Shown: positions 25,533 through 33,662, counted from the first letter of the stretch. The stretch: DNA of 54,267 nucleotides from Metaruminococcus_A gallistercoris (GCA_904394975.1 CAJFNQ010000008.1:1-54267); one strand, 5' to 3'. Program-made: numbers and translations. The notes: a model not told the origin generated them from the letters alone.

Positions 25533-26585
25533 CTATTCAATGACGATTTGCAGTTTTCCGATCTCTTTCCCAAACAGTCCGGCATAACCGTCCTGTCCGT
25601 TTGCTTTTTCGTTGTTATGCTGCCAACTGTAATAATCTTTTCCGGTCGGCGCAACACGGTATTTCGCTTTTTTCAGAGGTGTTACACCATCCGGCATAGT
25701 GTAAGTGATTTCCACTGCGTCAATCGGCTTGCCGTTACCCGCATAGCCGTTCTTGCTGTCGTTCACATCATACCCGGTCACATACGGCAGCCAGCTGCCG
25801 CCTTTTACGTGCACCCTGTATTTAACAGCGCCCGCGGACACTTTCACAGCAACATCGGTCACCGGACTTTCTTTCCAGCCCGCATAATCGGTGAGGTTTT
25901 TCACCTCCGACAGCCAGCCGTGCGCTTTGGTACGCACACGGTAAATCACGTCGCAGGCGAATGTGGGGGCCGGAGTCGGCTGCGCGACGACTTCCTGCAC
26001 TTCTCCGAAATCGACAAAGCAGTTATTAACATCCACATTTCCCGCGATTCCGTTGACAGAGCCGGTTGAGGTAAACTGGTGAATATCACAGGGGATCGCC
26101 TTATCATAATTCTGCCGGTAATCCGCTTTCCAGATACTCAAGTCGCCCAACTTGCTGCGGTCAATATAATTGGTAAACCAGTTGGTATTGGCGTACACAC
26201 CCGCCTGACGACCCGCTTGTTTGATTACCTTTGTAAAAGTCAAAATCAGCTCAGTGACAAATTGTTTGCCTTTATCGGCCTGAGACTGTTCTTCCACATC
26301 GTAATAAACCGGAAGGTCGAGTGTGCGGTCACCAAGAACCTGCAAACAAACGGCAGCTTCTTTTGCAGCGTCCTGTGCGTCCACAGCATAGGAGTACCAA
26401 TAAACACCGACCTTAATCCCGGCTGCCCGGGCACCGTCGTAATTCTGTTCAAAGTACGGGTCTTTTTGCGAAAGCTCCCGTCCGTGTCCCGCACGGATGA
26501 TGGCAAACACGACCCCATCCTGTTTGACCTTTTCCCAGTCGATTTTTTTCTGATATTTTGAAACATCAATTCCTTTTCCAATCAT
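25533..26585 (-). CDS. GH25 lysozyme with ChW-type C-terminal repeats
   Basis: 350-aa muramidase. The GH25 domain (residues about 1-195) has the catalytic pattern GIDVSKYQ at the start, YYDVEE in the middle and KADYRQNYD / IHQFTSTG later. After a Pro-rich linker come three repeats with a conserved Trp and YAG (YRVRTKAHGWL, YRVHVKGGSWLP, YRVAPTGKDYYSW), resembling clostridial hydrophobic ChW-type wall-associated repeats. No signal peptide is seen, as in phage endolysins and some cellular autolysins released by lysis. No phage genes are nearby. The ATG at 26585 follows AAAGGAGGAGTTTAA. Its position next to the sporulation block suggests, but does not prove, a role in mother-cell lysis. Confidence 0.88.
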   Translation of the reverse strand: MIGKGIDVSKYQKKIDWEKVKQDGVVFAIIRAGHGRELSQKDPYFEQNYDGARAAGIKVGVYWYSYAVDAQDAAKEAAVCLQVLGDRTLDLPVYYDVEEQSQADKGKQFVTELILTFTKVIKQAGRQAGVYANTNWFTNYIDRSKLGDLSIWKADYRQNYDKAIPCDIHQFTSTGSVNGIAGNVDVNNCFVDFGEVQEVVAQPTPAPTFACDVIYRVRTKAHGWLSEVKNLTDYAGWKESPVTDVAVKVSAGAVKYRVHVKGGSWLPYVTGYDVNDSKNGYAGNGKPIDAVEITYTMPDGVTPLKKAKYRVAPTGKDYYSWQHNNEKANGQDGYAGLFGKEIGKLQIVIE

Positions 26586-26640
26586 TTAAACTCCTCCTTT
26601 CCTTTTCAATGATACGGCGGGTTCATCCCACCCGCACGGC

Positions 26641-26678
26641 GTGCGCTGTTTTGTCCTGCTTCACGCGAAACAGCGCAC
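26641..26678. repeat. 11-bp inverted repeat upstream of the lysozyme gene
   Basis: GTGCGCTGTTT (26641-26651) and AAACAGCGCAC (26668-26678) are perfect reverse complements, separated by 16 bp, and lie 56-93 bp upstream of the lysozyme start. No T run follows on the minus strand, so an operator or leader hairpin is more likely than a terminator. Confidence 0.6.
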
Positions 26679-26770
26679 AGAGAAACCACATCACGTTTCC
26701 CAATTGCAGAATATGCCAAAAGACAGCAGAATGTGACAAACCGCTGTATCACGCCATAAAGCTTCCCAGA

Positions 26771-26800
26771 AAAAATGCACCGCTTTTGCGGTGCATTTTT
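26771..26800 (-). terminator. Terminator of the dpaAB operon
   Basis: AAAAATGCACCGC, TTTT loop, GCGGTGCATTTTT, directly after the dpaB stop codon; usable in both directions. Confidence 0.9.
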
Positions 26801-26802
26801 CC

Positions 26803-27375
26803 TCATGACAAAAACAACGGCTGCATCTGTTTTGCGTCCATCGCCGCCTCCATTGCCGGAGCAAGAAGGTCAAAGCGCGCCACGAGCGAGTTCGGCTTTT
26901 TTACCGGATCATCCTGGCGCATCGGCACAAAATAAAAATGCTTCATATTCATCAGCTGACCGATGTTTTTCGCACTCCCGCTGAGCGCGTCGTTGGTGGA
27001 AACTCCGATGAGCACCGGCTTTGCTCCGCGCAGGTGGGATTTGACCGCCATAGTCACCGGTGTATCGGTAATGGAAGCGGCAAGTTTCGCAAGGGTATTA
27101 CCGGTGCAGGGAGAAACAACAAGCAGGTCAAACATCCCCTTCGGCCCAATGGGTTCCGCCTCCTGTATGCTTTTAATCACATGGTGCCCGCACACCTGCT
27201 CCAATTCCTCCACAAAATCCAGCGCACGCCCGAAACGGGTATCCATATTTGCCGCATGGAAGGACATGATCGGTGTTATATCATAAATTTCGCTTAACTG
27301 TTTCATCTGATCAATGACCGGACGAAAGGTACAAAACGAGCCGCACAGCGCAAAACCGACTTTCTTTTTTTCCAT
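26803..27375 (-). CDS. dpaB: Dipicolinate synthase subunit B
   Basis: 190-aa flavoprotein-like subunit (SpoVFB) that with DpaA makes dipicolinic acid in the mother cell for spore core dehydration. It begins KVGFALCGSFCTF and contains the flavin-type signature VVSPCTGNTLAKLAASITD and a VLIGVSTNDALSG stretch. The ATG at 27375 follows GAGAGGGGAGAAGACTA and overlaps the dpaA stop (TAATG). This shows the organism is, or recently was, a spore former. Confidence 0.95.
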   Translation of the reverse strand: MEKKKVGFALCGSFCTFRPVIDQMKQLSEIYDITPIMSFHAANMDTRFGRALDFVEELEQVCGHHVIKSIQEAEPIGPKGMFDLLVVSPCTGNTLAKLAASITDTPVTMAVKSHLRGAKPVLIGVSTNDALSGSAKNIGQLMNMKHFYFVPMRQDDPVKKPNSLVARFDLLAPAMEAAMDAKQMQPLFLS

Positions 27376-28256
27376 TAGTCTTCTCCCCTCTCCGCCAGAA
27401 TGTTCTGTATGGTACTGCATATGATTTCACCGGATGTGACCGGCGCGACCTTGCCGGGCAGCGACAGTGCCCATACCGCCTTCACGCCGAGCTGCCTTGC
27501 CAGTTCAAAATCCACACCGCCCGGCTTGGAGGCAAGGTCGAGAATGACGCAGTGTTCATCAAGGCGGGAAAGAACGCTGTAATCAAACAGCTTTGCGGGA
27601 ACCGTATTGACAACGCAGTCAAATTCCCCCGCGTGTTCGGCGATCCGGCTCGTATGTATCCCGCGGCAGCCGAACACCTTTGCCCACGCCAGATCGGAGC
27701 ATTTTCTCGCCGCTACGGTCACATCCGCATGAAGCGCAGTCAGGTAACGGATCAGCACTTTCGATATTCTGCCCATGCCTGTAACAAGGCAGCGGGTGCC
27801 GAACAGTGTGGTGGGCAGCTCCTGCATCAGCAGTTCCAACGCACCTTCTGCTGTGGGAACCGCATTGAGCACTGCCATTTCTTCCCTCTTGAGATAATCC
27901 ACCGCCGCAATGCCTTTCTCGCGGCATAACTGGTAAACCGATTCATCCAGCTTTCCGCCAAACACCACTGTTTTGTGTCCGGCGGCTTTTAAAACATCCT
28001 CCAACAGCACCTGCTTATTGGAAAGCGGTGTGTTCAAATAAACACCGTCATTGGTTGCCGGAAGCGGAAGGACAATACAGTCGACCAGCTGTTCGAACCC
28101 GATTTGCAGATCCACCGGAACCAGCTGCCGGGAAAGCTCGCTTGCTTCTTCAAAACAGGCAATATAAACATGGTTTCCCTGTTTTGCCAGCGTTTTAGCA
28201 AGATAAAGCTGGCGCATATCCCCTCCCGCGACCAGATAAGTTTTATCTATACTCAT
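27375..28256 (-). CDS. dpaA: Dipicolinate synthase subunit A
   Basis: 293-aa NAD(P)-dependent subunit (SpoVFA) of dipicolinate synthase, acting on 4-hydroxytetrahydrodipicolinate. The N-terminal domain has a Rossmann-like beginning TYLVAGGDMRQLYLA. The C-terminal domain has a second Rossmann motif RCLVTGMGRISKVLIRYL and LDLASKPGGVDF. The ATG at 28256 has GGGGGTCGTTCC upstream. A sigma-K-like promoter (CATAGGATA) lies about 30 bp upstream, in keeping with sigma-K control of spoVF in Bacillus. Confidence 0.95.
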   Translation of the reverse strand: MSIDKTYLVAGGDMRQLYLAKTLAKQGNHVYIACFEEASELSRQLVPVDLQIGFEQLVDCIVLPLPATNDGVYLNTPLSNKQVLLEDVLKAAGHKTVVFGGKLDESVYQLCREKGIAAVDYLKREEMAVLNAVPTAEGALELLMQELPTTLFGTRCLVTGMGRISKVLIRYLTALHADVTVAARKCSDLAWAKVFGCRGIHTSRIAEHAGEFDCVVNTVPAKLFDYSVLSRLDEHCVILDLASKPGGVDFELARQLGVKAVWALSLPGKVAPVTSGEIICSTIQNILAERGED

Positions 28257-28261
28257 GGAAC

Positions 28262-28312
28262 GACCCCCATTGGATATTCTTTTATATCCTATGAGGGTCG
28301 TACTCAAACGGT
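28262..28312 (-). promoter_or_regulatory. Sigma-K-like promoter and inverted repeat before dpaA
   Basis: CATAGGATA (28293-28285, minus) matches the sigma-K -10 pattern CATANNNTA exactly, with AC at the -35 position 17 bp upstream (28312-28311). The -10 lies in one arm of an 18-bp inverted repeat with two mismatches (ATATCC/GGATAT core; GACCC/GGGTC ends). The other arm contains the dpaA SD. Confidence 0.65.
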
Positions 28313-28314
28313 TC

Positions 28315-28701
28315 CTATAAAATTGTAATGGCGAATACGCCTTCCGGAAAAGAATCAGCCACCTGCTGCCAAAACCAGTATGCCGCACACCGCACACCGC
28401 CTGCTGCCAGTAAAAAGCCCCGCAGTTCACCCGGTACCAGCGGCGCATATCCTGCCAAAGAGGATAACTCCTGTTCTGCTTCTTTGAGGCCGACTGTCAT
28501 GGTCCGGTCCATCCACTGCATCTCAACGGTACTGTTTCCGCGCTTTATCGAAACCGCTTCGGCTCCATATAAAACAGAAGATGTATTGTACAGCACAGCA
28601 GCACAGCCACACACGAACCCTAGAATAAGCAGGGTGATAAAAAATGACAGGACTGCCGCGCGAAAACTTTCCCGGTTTATTTTTGAAAACAAATTTGACA
28701 C
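28315..28701 (-). CDS. Small membrane protein after spoIIP
   Basis: 128 aa with one clear N-terminal membrane segment (about residues 14-42) followed by an extracytoplasmic part with LAGYAPLVPGELRGFL near the C-terminus. I do not recognise it. The start is a GTG at 28701 with poor SD spacing. It begins 18 bp after spoIIP on the same strand, so it is probably co-transcribed and sporulation-linked by position only. Confidence 0.65.
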   Translation of the reverse strand: MSNLFSKINRESFRAAVLSFFITLLILGFVCGCAAVLYNTSSVLYGAEAVSIKRGNSTVEMQWMDRTMTVGLKEAEQELSSLAGYAPLVPGELRGFLLAAGGVRCAAYWFWQQVADSFPEGVFAITIL

Positions 28702-28719
28702 ATCCTTTTTTTGAGCTCC

Positions 28720-29856
28720 TTACAATTTTTTCAGAAGATTGGCGAGCGATTTTCCAACCAGTTCACCGGCGTAAACCGCTTCTTCCAAGCTGTTGGCATG
28801 CCCACCCATCTCCAGCAGGATGGAACCGGTCGTCAAATGCTGGTTGTATTTTCGGTAATCGAACAGAAGCGGACGGGCAAGCCCGGGGTAATCCGCTTCC
28901 ATTTGGCTTTGGAGGGCTGCGGCGAACTTGAGGTTTTGAAAGTAGTTCGGGTACCCCATAGTTCCGTCATCACAGCCCGAAATGATCATGACCTGCGCCG
29001 CGTTTTTTCCGTTGATGTTCGCGACCGGAGCGATACGGGTGCCGTCCTGCTGCTCGATCGCATCCCGGTGAATATCCAAAACAACTTTGATGCTGGGATA
29101 CTGGTCAAGGTAATTCCGGACCGTAACAGCGGAGCGGTCATAACATCCCGGAAAGGTGGGATAATCGTGCAGGGTACAGTCGTGGATCACGCCGATGCCC
29201 GCTTCCTTTAACTGTTTTTCAATCTCGTCGCCGACCCGGCAGACATTGTATGCGTTATCAGTTGTTCTGGAATTATAATTTTTATCGTACCAGTCCAAAC
29301 TCTGCGCCTCATAACCTTCCGTGGTATGGGTATGCATGATCAGCACCTGAGGCTCGCTGGTATCCTCAATCTGGAAAGCCGGTCCCTGGGCGATCTGTTC
29401 CCGGATTTCCGCCTCGGTATGCGTTGTCAGGTTCTTGATCCACGCGTTGTTGTCAATCTGAAACTGGGTGCTGCTTGCGGAACCGGTATACTGCCGCCGC
29501 ACGATGTCGCCCGCATCATCCGGCCGCACCGGGGTTTGCTCGGAAGAAGCGCTCTGTTCCTCTTCGCTGGCTGTCCCCGCGGTTACCGCGGGCGATTCCG
29601 AAGCGGGAAGCGACACTTCTCCGGACGGTTCCTCCTCTTCGGCCCGTAACGATTCATCCTCTGTGATTTCCTGCTGAAGCAATTCCTTTCCGCCTTCCGG
29701 CATGGTAATTCCCGCCGACCAGACGGCAAGCTGTCCGGCCGCCGCGTTTAAATATGGCAGGCTGTTGATGGCCCCTTTGTACAAAAACGGGCTGAGCACC
29801 AGCAGACATAATATGGAAAAGACACGTTTGGCGATTCGTTTCGGCTTTTGATTCAT
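28720..29856 (-). CDS. spoIIP: Stage II sporulation protein P
   Basis: Amidase/endopeptidase of the DMP (SpoIID-SpoIIM-SpoIIP) engulfment machine that cuts peptidoglycan between mother cell and forespore. The 378-aa protein has an N-terminal membrane anchor (about residues 13-40), a long acidic Ser/Glu/Pro-rich linker (about 60-115) and the SpoIIP amidase domain. The domain has zinc-site motifs VLIMHTHTTEGY, VVLDIHRDAI and LEMGGHANS. The ATG at 29856 follows AACGGAGTGTGCAAA. gpr lies 110 bp upstream, the conserved gpr-spoIIP order. A sigma-E-like promoter sits between them. Confidence 0.96.
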   Translation of the reverse strand: MNQKPKRIAKRVFSILCLLVLSPFLYKGAINSLPYLNAAAGQLAVWSAGITMPEGGKELLQQEITEDESLRAEEEEPSGEVSLPASESPAVTAGTASEEEQSASSEQTPVRPDDAGDIVRRQYTGSASSTQFQIDNNAWIKNLTTHTEAEIREQIAQGPAFQIEDTSEPQVLIMHTHTTEGYEAQSLDWYDKNYNSRTTDNAYNVCRVGDEIEKQLKEAGIGVIHDCTLHDYPTFPGCYDRSAVTVRNYLDQYPSIKVVLDIHRDAIEQQDGTRIAPVANINGKNAAQVMIISGCDDGTMGYPNYFQNLKFAAALQSQMEADYPGLARPLLFDYRKYNQHLTTGSILLEMGGHANSLEEAVYAGELVGKSLANLLKKL

Positions 29857-29909
29857 TTTGCACACTCCGTTTCCAAAAACAAGCAACACACAAAAAGGTT
29901 ACCGTTTTC

Positions 29910-29939
29910 AACCTATGCAAAATGCCGTTTAAAAATGAC
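29910..29939 (-). promoter_or_regulatory. Sigma-E-like promoter of spoIIP
   Basis: Minus strand GTCATTTT (29939-29932), a 14-bp spacer, CATAGGTT (29917-29910) resembles the sigma-E pattern GTCATATT-14-CATACANT. spoIIP is a sigma-E gene in Bacillus. Confidence 0.55.
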
Positions 29940-29966
29940 TTCCCGTCAAAACGAACCGTACTATGC

Positions 29967-30836
29967 TCATTCGGTCAGCCCCATGATCTCCTCCACCGAA
30001 AGAGAGGGCTGAAGCGCCTTGTTGATGGCGAGAGCCAGCAAAGAAGACGCCTTGTCAATAATCACGTCAATTTCTCTGGGAGTCACCATGCAGCCGGAAA
30101 GCGGCGTGCCTGATTCATCGGCCTGCGAAGAAGCAATGGAAGCCGCATCCACAACCGTTGGGATTCCCACCGCAATGACCGGAACACCTAATGTTTGTTC
30201 GTTGAGTGTCTGACGCTTATTCTGCACGCCTGAGCCGGGGGAAATTCCGGTATCGGTCAGCTGCACGGTCGTTCCCAGCCGGGCGATGCTTTCCGAAGCA
30301 AGGGCGTCCACCGCAATGACTGCCGCCGGGGAAACCTGCCTGCACACCGAACGGATGAGCTCCGCTGTTTCAATCCCCGTCTGCCCCATAACACCGGGAG
30401 AGACGACCGCTACCGAACGGAGCTCCGGCAGCCCTTCCACCTTGTGCTCACTCTGCATGATATGGCGGGTCGCAAGGATTCCGCCGGCTGTTTTCGGGCC
30501 GATCGCATCGGGGGTGATCTGCTCGTTTCCCAAACCGGCAACCAGTACCAACCCTGTTTCCGGCAAAAGCCGCCGCAGTTCTTCTGCCACGACCGAAAGC
30601 TCTCCCTCCACATTCATGCTTGCCTGCCGGAACGGGGTCAGGTCAATGGTCACATAAGTCCCCTCGGGCTTGGAGAGCACCCGGGCGGCATGCCCATCTT
30701 CCACGACCACTTCCGTTACGGTGACTCCTTCCTTTTTCCGCACCTCCTGCCGAACGCCGGCAAGCTGTTGTTTTTTTGTATCCTCACAAACCTGTTCCAC
30801 CCGCTCTACGGCGAGGTCGGTCCTTGGCTGCTGCAT
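29967..30836 (-). CDS. gpr: Germination protease Gpr
   Basis: Spore protease that degrades small acid-soluble proteins on germination. The 289-aa protein starts with a propeptide containing TDLAVE, the self-processing site that resembles the SASP cleavage site. It is followed by the A25 core: VAGLGNEQITPDAIGPK, VSPGVMGQTGIET, AVDALASESIARLGTTVQ and GCMVTPREIDVIIDK. The ATG at 30836 follows GGGAGTGAGCGG. Full length for the family, it lies upstream of spoIIP and diverges from rpsT. Confidence 0.96.
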   Translation of the reverse strand: MQQPRTDLAVERVEQVCEDTKKQQLAGVRQEVRKKEGVTVTEVVVEDGHAARVLSKPEGTYVTIDLTPFRQASMNVEGELSVVAEELRRLLPETGLVLVAGLGNEQITPDAIGPKTAGGILATRHIMQSEHKVEGLPELRSVAVVSPGVMGQTGIETAELIRSVCRQVSPAAVIAVDALASESIARLGTTVQLTDTGISPGSGVQNKRQTLNEQTLGVPVIAVGIPTVVDAASIASSQADESGTPLSGCMVTPREIDVIIDKASSLLALAINKALQPSLSVEEIMGLTE

Positions 30837-30880
30837 CCGCTCACTCCCATATTTTTTCTTGATAATTACGCAGAAAAGCC

Positions 30881-30909
30881 TTGCATTTTTCCGCGGTTTA
30901 TGGTATTGT
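30881..30909 (+). promoter_or_regulatory. Promoter candidate for rpsT
   Basis: TTGCAT (30881-30886), a 17-bp spacer, TATTGT (30904-30909), leaving a leader of about 120 nt before rpsT. Confidence 0.55.
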
Positions 30910-30980
30910 AATAAATGCTGTCACAGTATCGCTTGTGTCTTAAGGCTTCATCGCCTTGGCGGACTGTGTTCCATAGTTGC

Positions 30981-31013
30981 TAAGCATATTGTTTTCCAAA
31001 AACCATATGCTTA
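30981..31013 (+). promoter_or_regulatory. Leader hairpin directly before the rpsT SD
   Basis: TAAGCATAT and ATATGCTTA arms (9 bp, perfect) enclose 15 nt and end three bases before GAAGGAGGTG. Another small stem (AAGGC/GCCTT) lies upstream at about 30942-30957. Translational autoregulation by S20 is possible. Confidence 0.5.
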
Positions 31014-31033
31014 TGTGAAGGAGGTGCAAAAAG

Positions 31034-31294
31034 ATGCCAAACATTAAATCTGCGAAAAAAAGAGTTCAGGTTATCAAAACCAAGACCCTGAGAAACAAAG
31101 CAGTGAAATCCAACCTGAAAACTGTTTTGAAGAAAGCTGACGCTGCAGTTGCCAGCAACGCCGCTGACAAAGAAGCCGCTGTTCGCCTCGCAATCAAAAA
31201 GGTCGATCAGGCTTGCGCAAAAGGCTTGCTTCATAAAAATACCGCATCCCGTAAGAAAGCACAGCTTGCACGCAAATTGAGCGTAAAAGCATAA
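31034..31294 (+). CDS. rpsT: 30S ribosomal protein S20
   Basis: 86-aa basic, helical primary-binding protein of 16S rRNA. It begins MPNIKSAKKRVQVIKT and ends ASRKKAQLARKLS, the standard S20 pattern, and its length is standard. The ATG is preceded by GAAGGAGGTGCAAAAAG. It is a single gene divergent from gpr, with a strong palindromic terminator. Confidence 0.97.
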   Translation: MPNIKSAKKRVQVIKTKTLRNKAVKSNLKTVLKKADAAVASNAADKEAAVRLAIKKVDQACAKGLLHKNTASRKKAQLARKLSVKA

Positions 31295-31352
31295 GACGGG
31301 AATTTATCGAACGGTTTGCCACCTCTCAGAACCGGGATGATAAAAGAAAATC

Positions 31353-31378
31353 GCGCCTGTAGGATATCCTACAGGCGC
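31353..31378 (+). terminator. rpsT terminator (26-bp perfect palindrome)
   Basis: GCGCCTGTAGG and CCTACAGGCGC flank a central AT pair, followed by TTTTATTTTT. A-rich sequence on the other side allows it to stop the minus-strand lipoprotein transcript too. Confidence 0.92.
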
Positions 31379-31408
31379 TTTTATTTTTGTGAAAAAACCG
31401 TTCTGTGT

Positions 31409-32080
31409 TTAAACGCCCAGAAGCACATCGTTGTAAAACTGCTCCAGCGTTTTTCCGGTGTAATCCACTGCCGGATAGCGGGTATAGCTGCCATCCGGGT
31501 TCTGCGCCTCAAACTCGGCGCGCTGCTGTTCTTCCTCGACCGCGCACCCGAACGGGCTCACCAGCCGATTGTCTTCAGTCAGGTAAAACGCCCAGCGGCC
31601 GTGCATCTGGTTATGCCCGGCATACTGAGTATCGGTAAACAGCGCAACATACCGTTCGCCCACCTGCGGCTGCGCTTCCACGTTAGAAGGAAAAGTACTG
31701 TACGTCGTCAGCCAGTCTCCCGGGGCACACATACTCCCCCACAGCACCTCATCCACCTCAAAGGTAATCCACACGACCGTTCCTTCACCTCCCGGAAAAC
31801 CTCCTTCAAAGGTAGAAGTCTGCTCAGTTGCAATGACTGTTGCAACGCACCATGCTTCACGGCCGTTGTCCCCTATCTCCGAAAGGATCCTTCTGGTTTC
31901 TTTCACAGAATGCGGGTACATATTATAACTGCCGCTCACGCGTTTCAGCCAGTCGATCCGCTCCCCGTATTCCTCGCAGAGCTGATGGGTCTCCTCCCTG
32001 GACAGTTCCGTTCCCGTGCAGGAAGGGAACAGCACGAAACAGAGGGCACAGGCAACCATCAAACACAACCGTTTCATCAT
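31409..32080 (-). CDS. Tandem lipoprotein, copy 1
   Basis: 223-aa secreted lipoprotein. The signal is MMKRLCLMVACALCFVLF with lipobox FPSC, then a mature domain with WCVATVIAT, VWITFEVDEVLWGSMCAPGD and VGERYVALFTD. The C-terminal 80 residues are nearly identical to the two copies upstream. I do not recognise the family. The pattern of a start at ATGATG with GGGTGAAGTGCC upstream is the same in all three. Being last in the transcript, it is the most divergent copy (STFEGGFPGGEGT segment) and is one codon shorter. Confidence 0.8.
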   Translation of the reverse strand: MMKRLCLMVACALCFVLFPSCTGTELSREETHQLCEEYGERIDWLKRVSGSYNMYPHSVKETRRILSEIGDNGREAWCVATVIATEQTSTFEGGFPGGEGTVVWITFEVDEVLWGSMCAPGDWLTTYSTFPSNVEAQPQVGERYVALFTDTQYAGHNQMHGRWAFYLTEDNRLVSPFGCAVEEEQQRAEFEAQNPDGSYTRYPAVDYTGKTLEQFYNDVLLGV

Positions 32081-32097
32081 GGCACTTCACCCTTTCG

Positions 32098-32772
32098 TTA
32101 AACCCCCAGAAGCACATCATTGTAAAACTGCTCCAGCGTTTTTCCGGTGTAATCCACCGCCGGATAGCGGGTATAGCTGCCATCCGGGTTCTGCGCCTCA
32201 AACTCGGCGCGCTGCTGCTCTTCCTCGACCGCGCACCCGAACGGGCTCACCAGCCGGTTGTCTTCGGTCAGGTAAAACGCCCAGCGGCCGTGCATCTGGT
32301 TATGACCGGCATAGTGGGTATTGGTAAACAACGCAACATACCGTTCGCCCACCTGCGGCTGTTCTACCTCGTCGTCGGGAAAGAAGCTGCTGTATGTTGT
32401 CAGCCAGTCTCCCGGGGCACACATACTCCCCCACAGCACATCGTTCACTTCCAAAACGATTTGCACGGATGTTACCTCTTTATTATAGCTGTCAAGGATC
32501 CCCCTCGGTTCAAGTTTGGTAGATATGACCGTTGCAACGCACCATGCTTCACGGCCGTTGTCCCCTGTCTCCGAAAGGATCCTTCTGGTTTCTTTCACAG
32601 AATGCGGGTACATATCATAACTGCCGCTCACGCGGCACAACCATCGAATTCGTTCCCCGTATTCCTCACAGAGCTGATGGGTCTCCTCCCTGGACAGTTC
32701 CGTTCCCGTGCAGGAAGGGAGCAGCACGAAACAGAGAACACAGGCAACCATCAAGCACAACCGTTTCATCAT
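32098..32772 (-). CDS. Tandem lipoprotein, copy 2
   Basis: 224-aa paralog of the neighbours, lipobox LPSC. Distinctive segments are IRWLCRVSGSYDMYPHS and STKLEPRGILDSYNKEVTSV followed by QIVLEVNDVLWGSM. The VLWGSMCAPGDWLTTYS segment is shared with copy 1, while the SFFPDDEVEQ segment is shared with copy 3. It has an extra Cys (WLCRV) absent from the others. The function is unknown; such tandem exported lipoproteins often act as variable surface or immunity proteins, which is inference. Confidence 0.8.
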   Translation of the reverse strand: MMKRLCLMVACVLCFVLLPSCTGTELSREETHQLCEEYGERIRWLCRVSGSYDMYPHSVKETRRILSETGDNGREAWCVATVISTKLEPRGILDSYNKEVTSVQIVLEVNDVLWGSMCAPGDWLTTYSSFFPDDEVEQPQVGERYVALFTNTHYAGHNQMHGRWAFYLTEDNRLVSPFGCAVEEEQQRAEFEAQNPDGSYTRYPAVDYTGKTLEQFYNDVLLGV

Positions 32773-32789
32773 GGCACTTCACCCTTTCG

Positions 32790-33464
32790 TTAAACCCCCA
32801 GAAGCACATCGTTGTAAAACTGCTCCAGCGTTTTTCCGGTGTAATCCACTGCCGGATAGCGGGTATAGCTGCCATCCGGATTCTGCGCCTCAAGCTCGGC
32901 GCGTTGCTGCTCTTCCTCGACCGCGCACCCGAACGGGCTCACCAGCCGATTGTCCTCGGTCAGGTAAAACGCCCAGCGACCGTGCATCTGGTTATGACCG
33001 GCATAGTGGGTATCGGTAAACAACGCAACATACCGTTCGCCCACCTGCGGCTGTTCTACCTCGTCGTCGGGAAAGAAACTGCTGCGTGTCATCAACCGTT
33101 CTCCCGGAACGCACATATCACCCCACAGCACCTCATCCACCTCAAAGGTAATCCATACAGACGTCACTTCTTTATTGGCACTGTCTATAATCCCTCCTGT
33201 ATCAAGTTCAGTGGATATGACCGTTGCAACGCACCATGCTTCACGGCCGTTGTCCCCTGTCTCCGAAAGAATTCTTCTGGTTTCCTTCACAGAGTGTGGG
33301 AACATATCCTGCGCACCACTCACGCGTTTCAGCCATTGAATCCGCTCCCCGTATTCCTCACAGAGCTTATGGGTCTCCTCCCTGGACAGTTCCGTTCCCG
33401 TACAGGAAGGGAGCAGCACGAAACAGAGGACACAGGCAACCATCAAGCACAACCGTTTCATCAT
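32790..33464 (-). CDS. Tandem lipoprotein, copy 3 (promoter-proximal)
   Basis: 224-aa paralog, lipobox LPSC. It reads IQWLKRVSGAQDMFPHS and STELDTGGIIDSANKEVTSV, then WITFEVDEVLWGDMCVPGERLMTRS. It shares the WITFEVDEVLWG block with copy 1 but KEVTSV and SFFPDDEVEQ with copy 2, a mosaic pattern. It is first in the transcript from the promoter at 33590-33618, with a leader of about 120 nt. Confidence 0.8.
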   Translation of the reverse strand: MMKRLCLMVACVLCFVLLPSCTGTELSREETHKLCEEYGERIQWLKRVSGAQDMFPHSVKETRRILSETGDNGREAWCVATVISTELDTGGIIDSANKEVTSVWITFEVDEVLWGDMCVPGERLMTRSSFFPDDEVEQPQVGERYVALFTDTHYAGHNQMHGRWAFYLTEDNRLVSPFGCAVEEEQQRAELEAQNPDGSYTRYPAVDYTGKTLEQFYNDVLLGV

Positions 33465-33589
33465 GGCACTTCACCCTTTCCATCAAAGGTTCTCCAAAGT
33501 CAGTTTAAACTGTTCCAAATTCATTCCGGAAAAGCGTAAAAATTGTGATTGAATTACAATTCAAGAAAACAATACTTTTTTATAATTTT

Positions 33590-33618
33590 ATTATACATAT
33601 TCTTTCTATATTTTTCAA
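33590..33618 (-). promoter_or_regulatory. Sigma-A promoter of the lipoprotein array
   Basis: Minus strand TTGAAA (33618-33613), a 17-bp spacer, TATAAT (33595-33590) in a very AT-rich stretch (about 33565-33665). Downstream in the leader is a small palindrome (TTGAATT/AATTCAA, 33549-33564). I see no gene in 33465-33662. Confidence 0.75.
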
Positions 33619-33662
33619 CATAATTTTATAATTATAGATATAATAAACAAATAAAATTATAT

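Larger units (their letters stand above)
31409..33464 (-). repeat. Triple tandem duplication, 692-bp unit
   Basis: Three gene copies lie head to tail with start-to-start distance 692 bp in both intervals and only 17 bp between them. Signal peptide, SD region and the 3' 240 bp are almost identical. Differences concentrate in two short blocks near codons 40-55 and 85-125. Confidence 0.95.

Noticed and set aside
25533..26585. Prophage remnant based on the endolysin-like lysozyme
   Set aside because: No holin, structural, integrase or att-like sequence is nearby; neighbours are B12 and sporulation genes.
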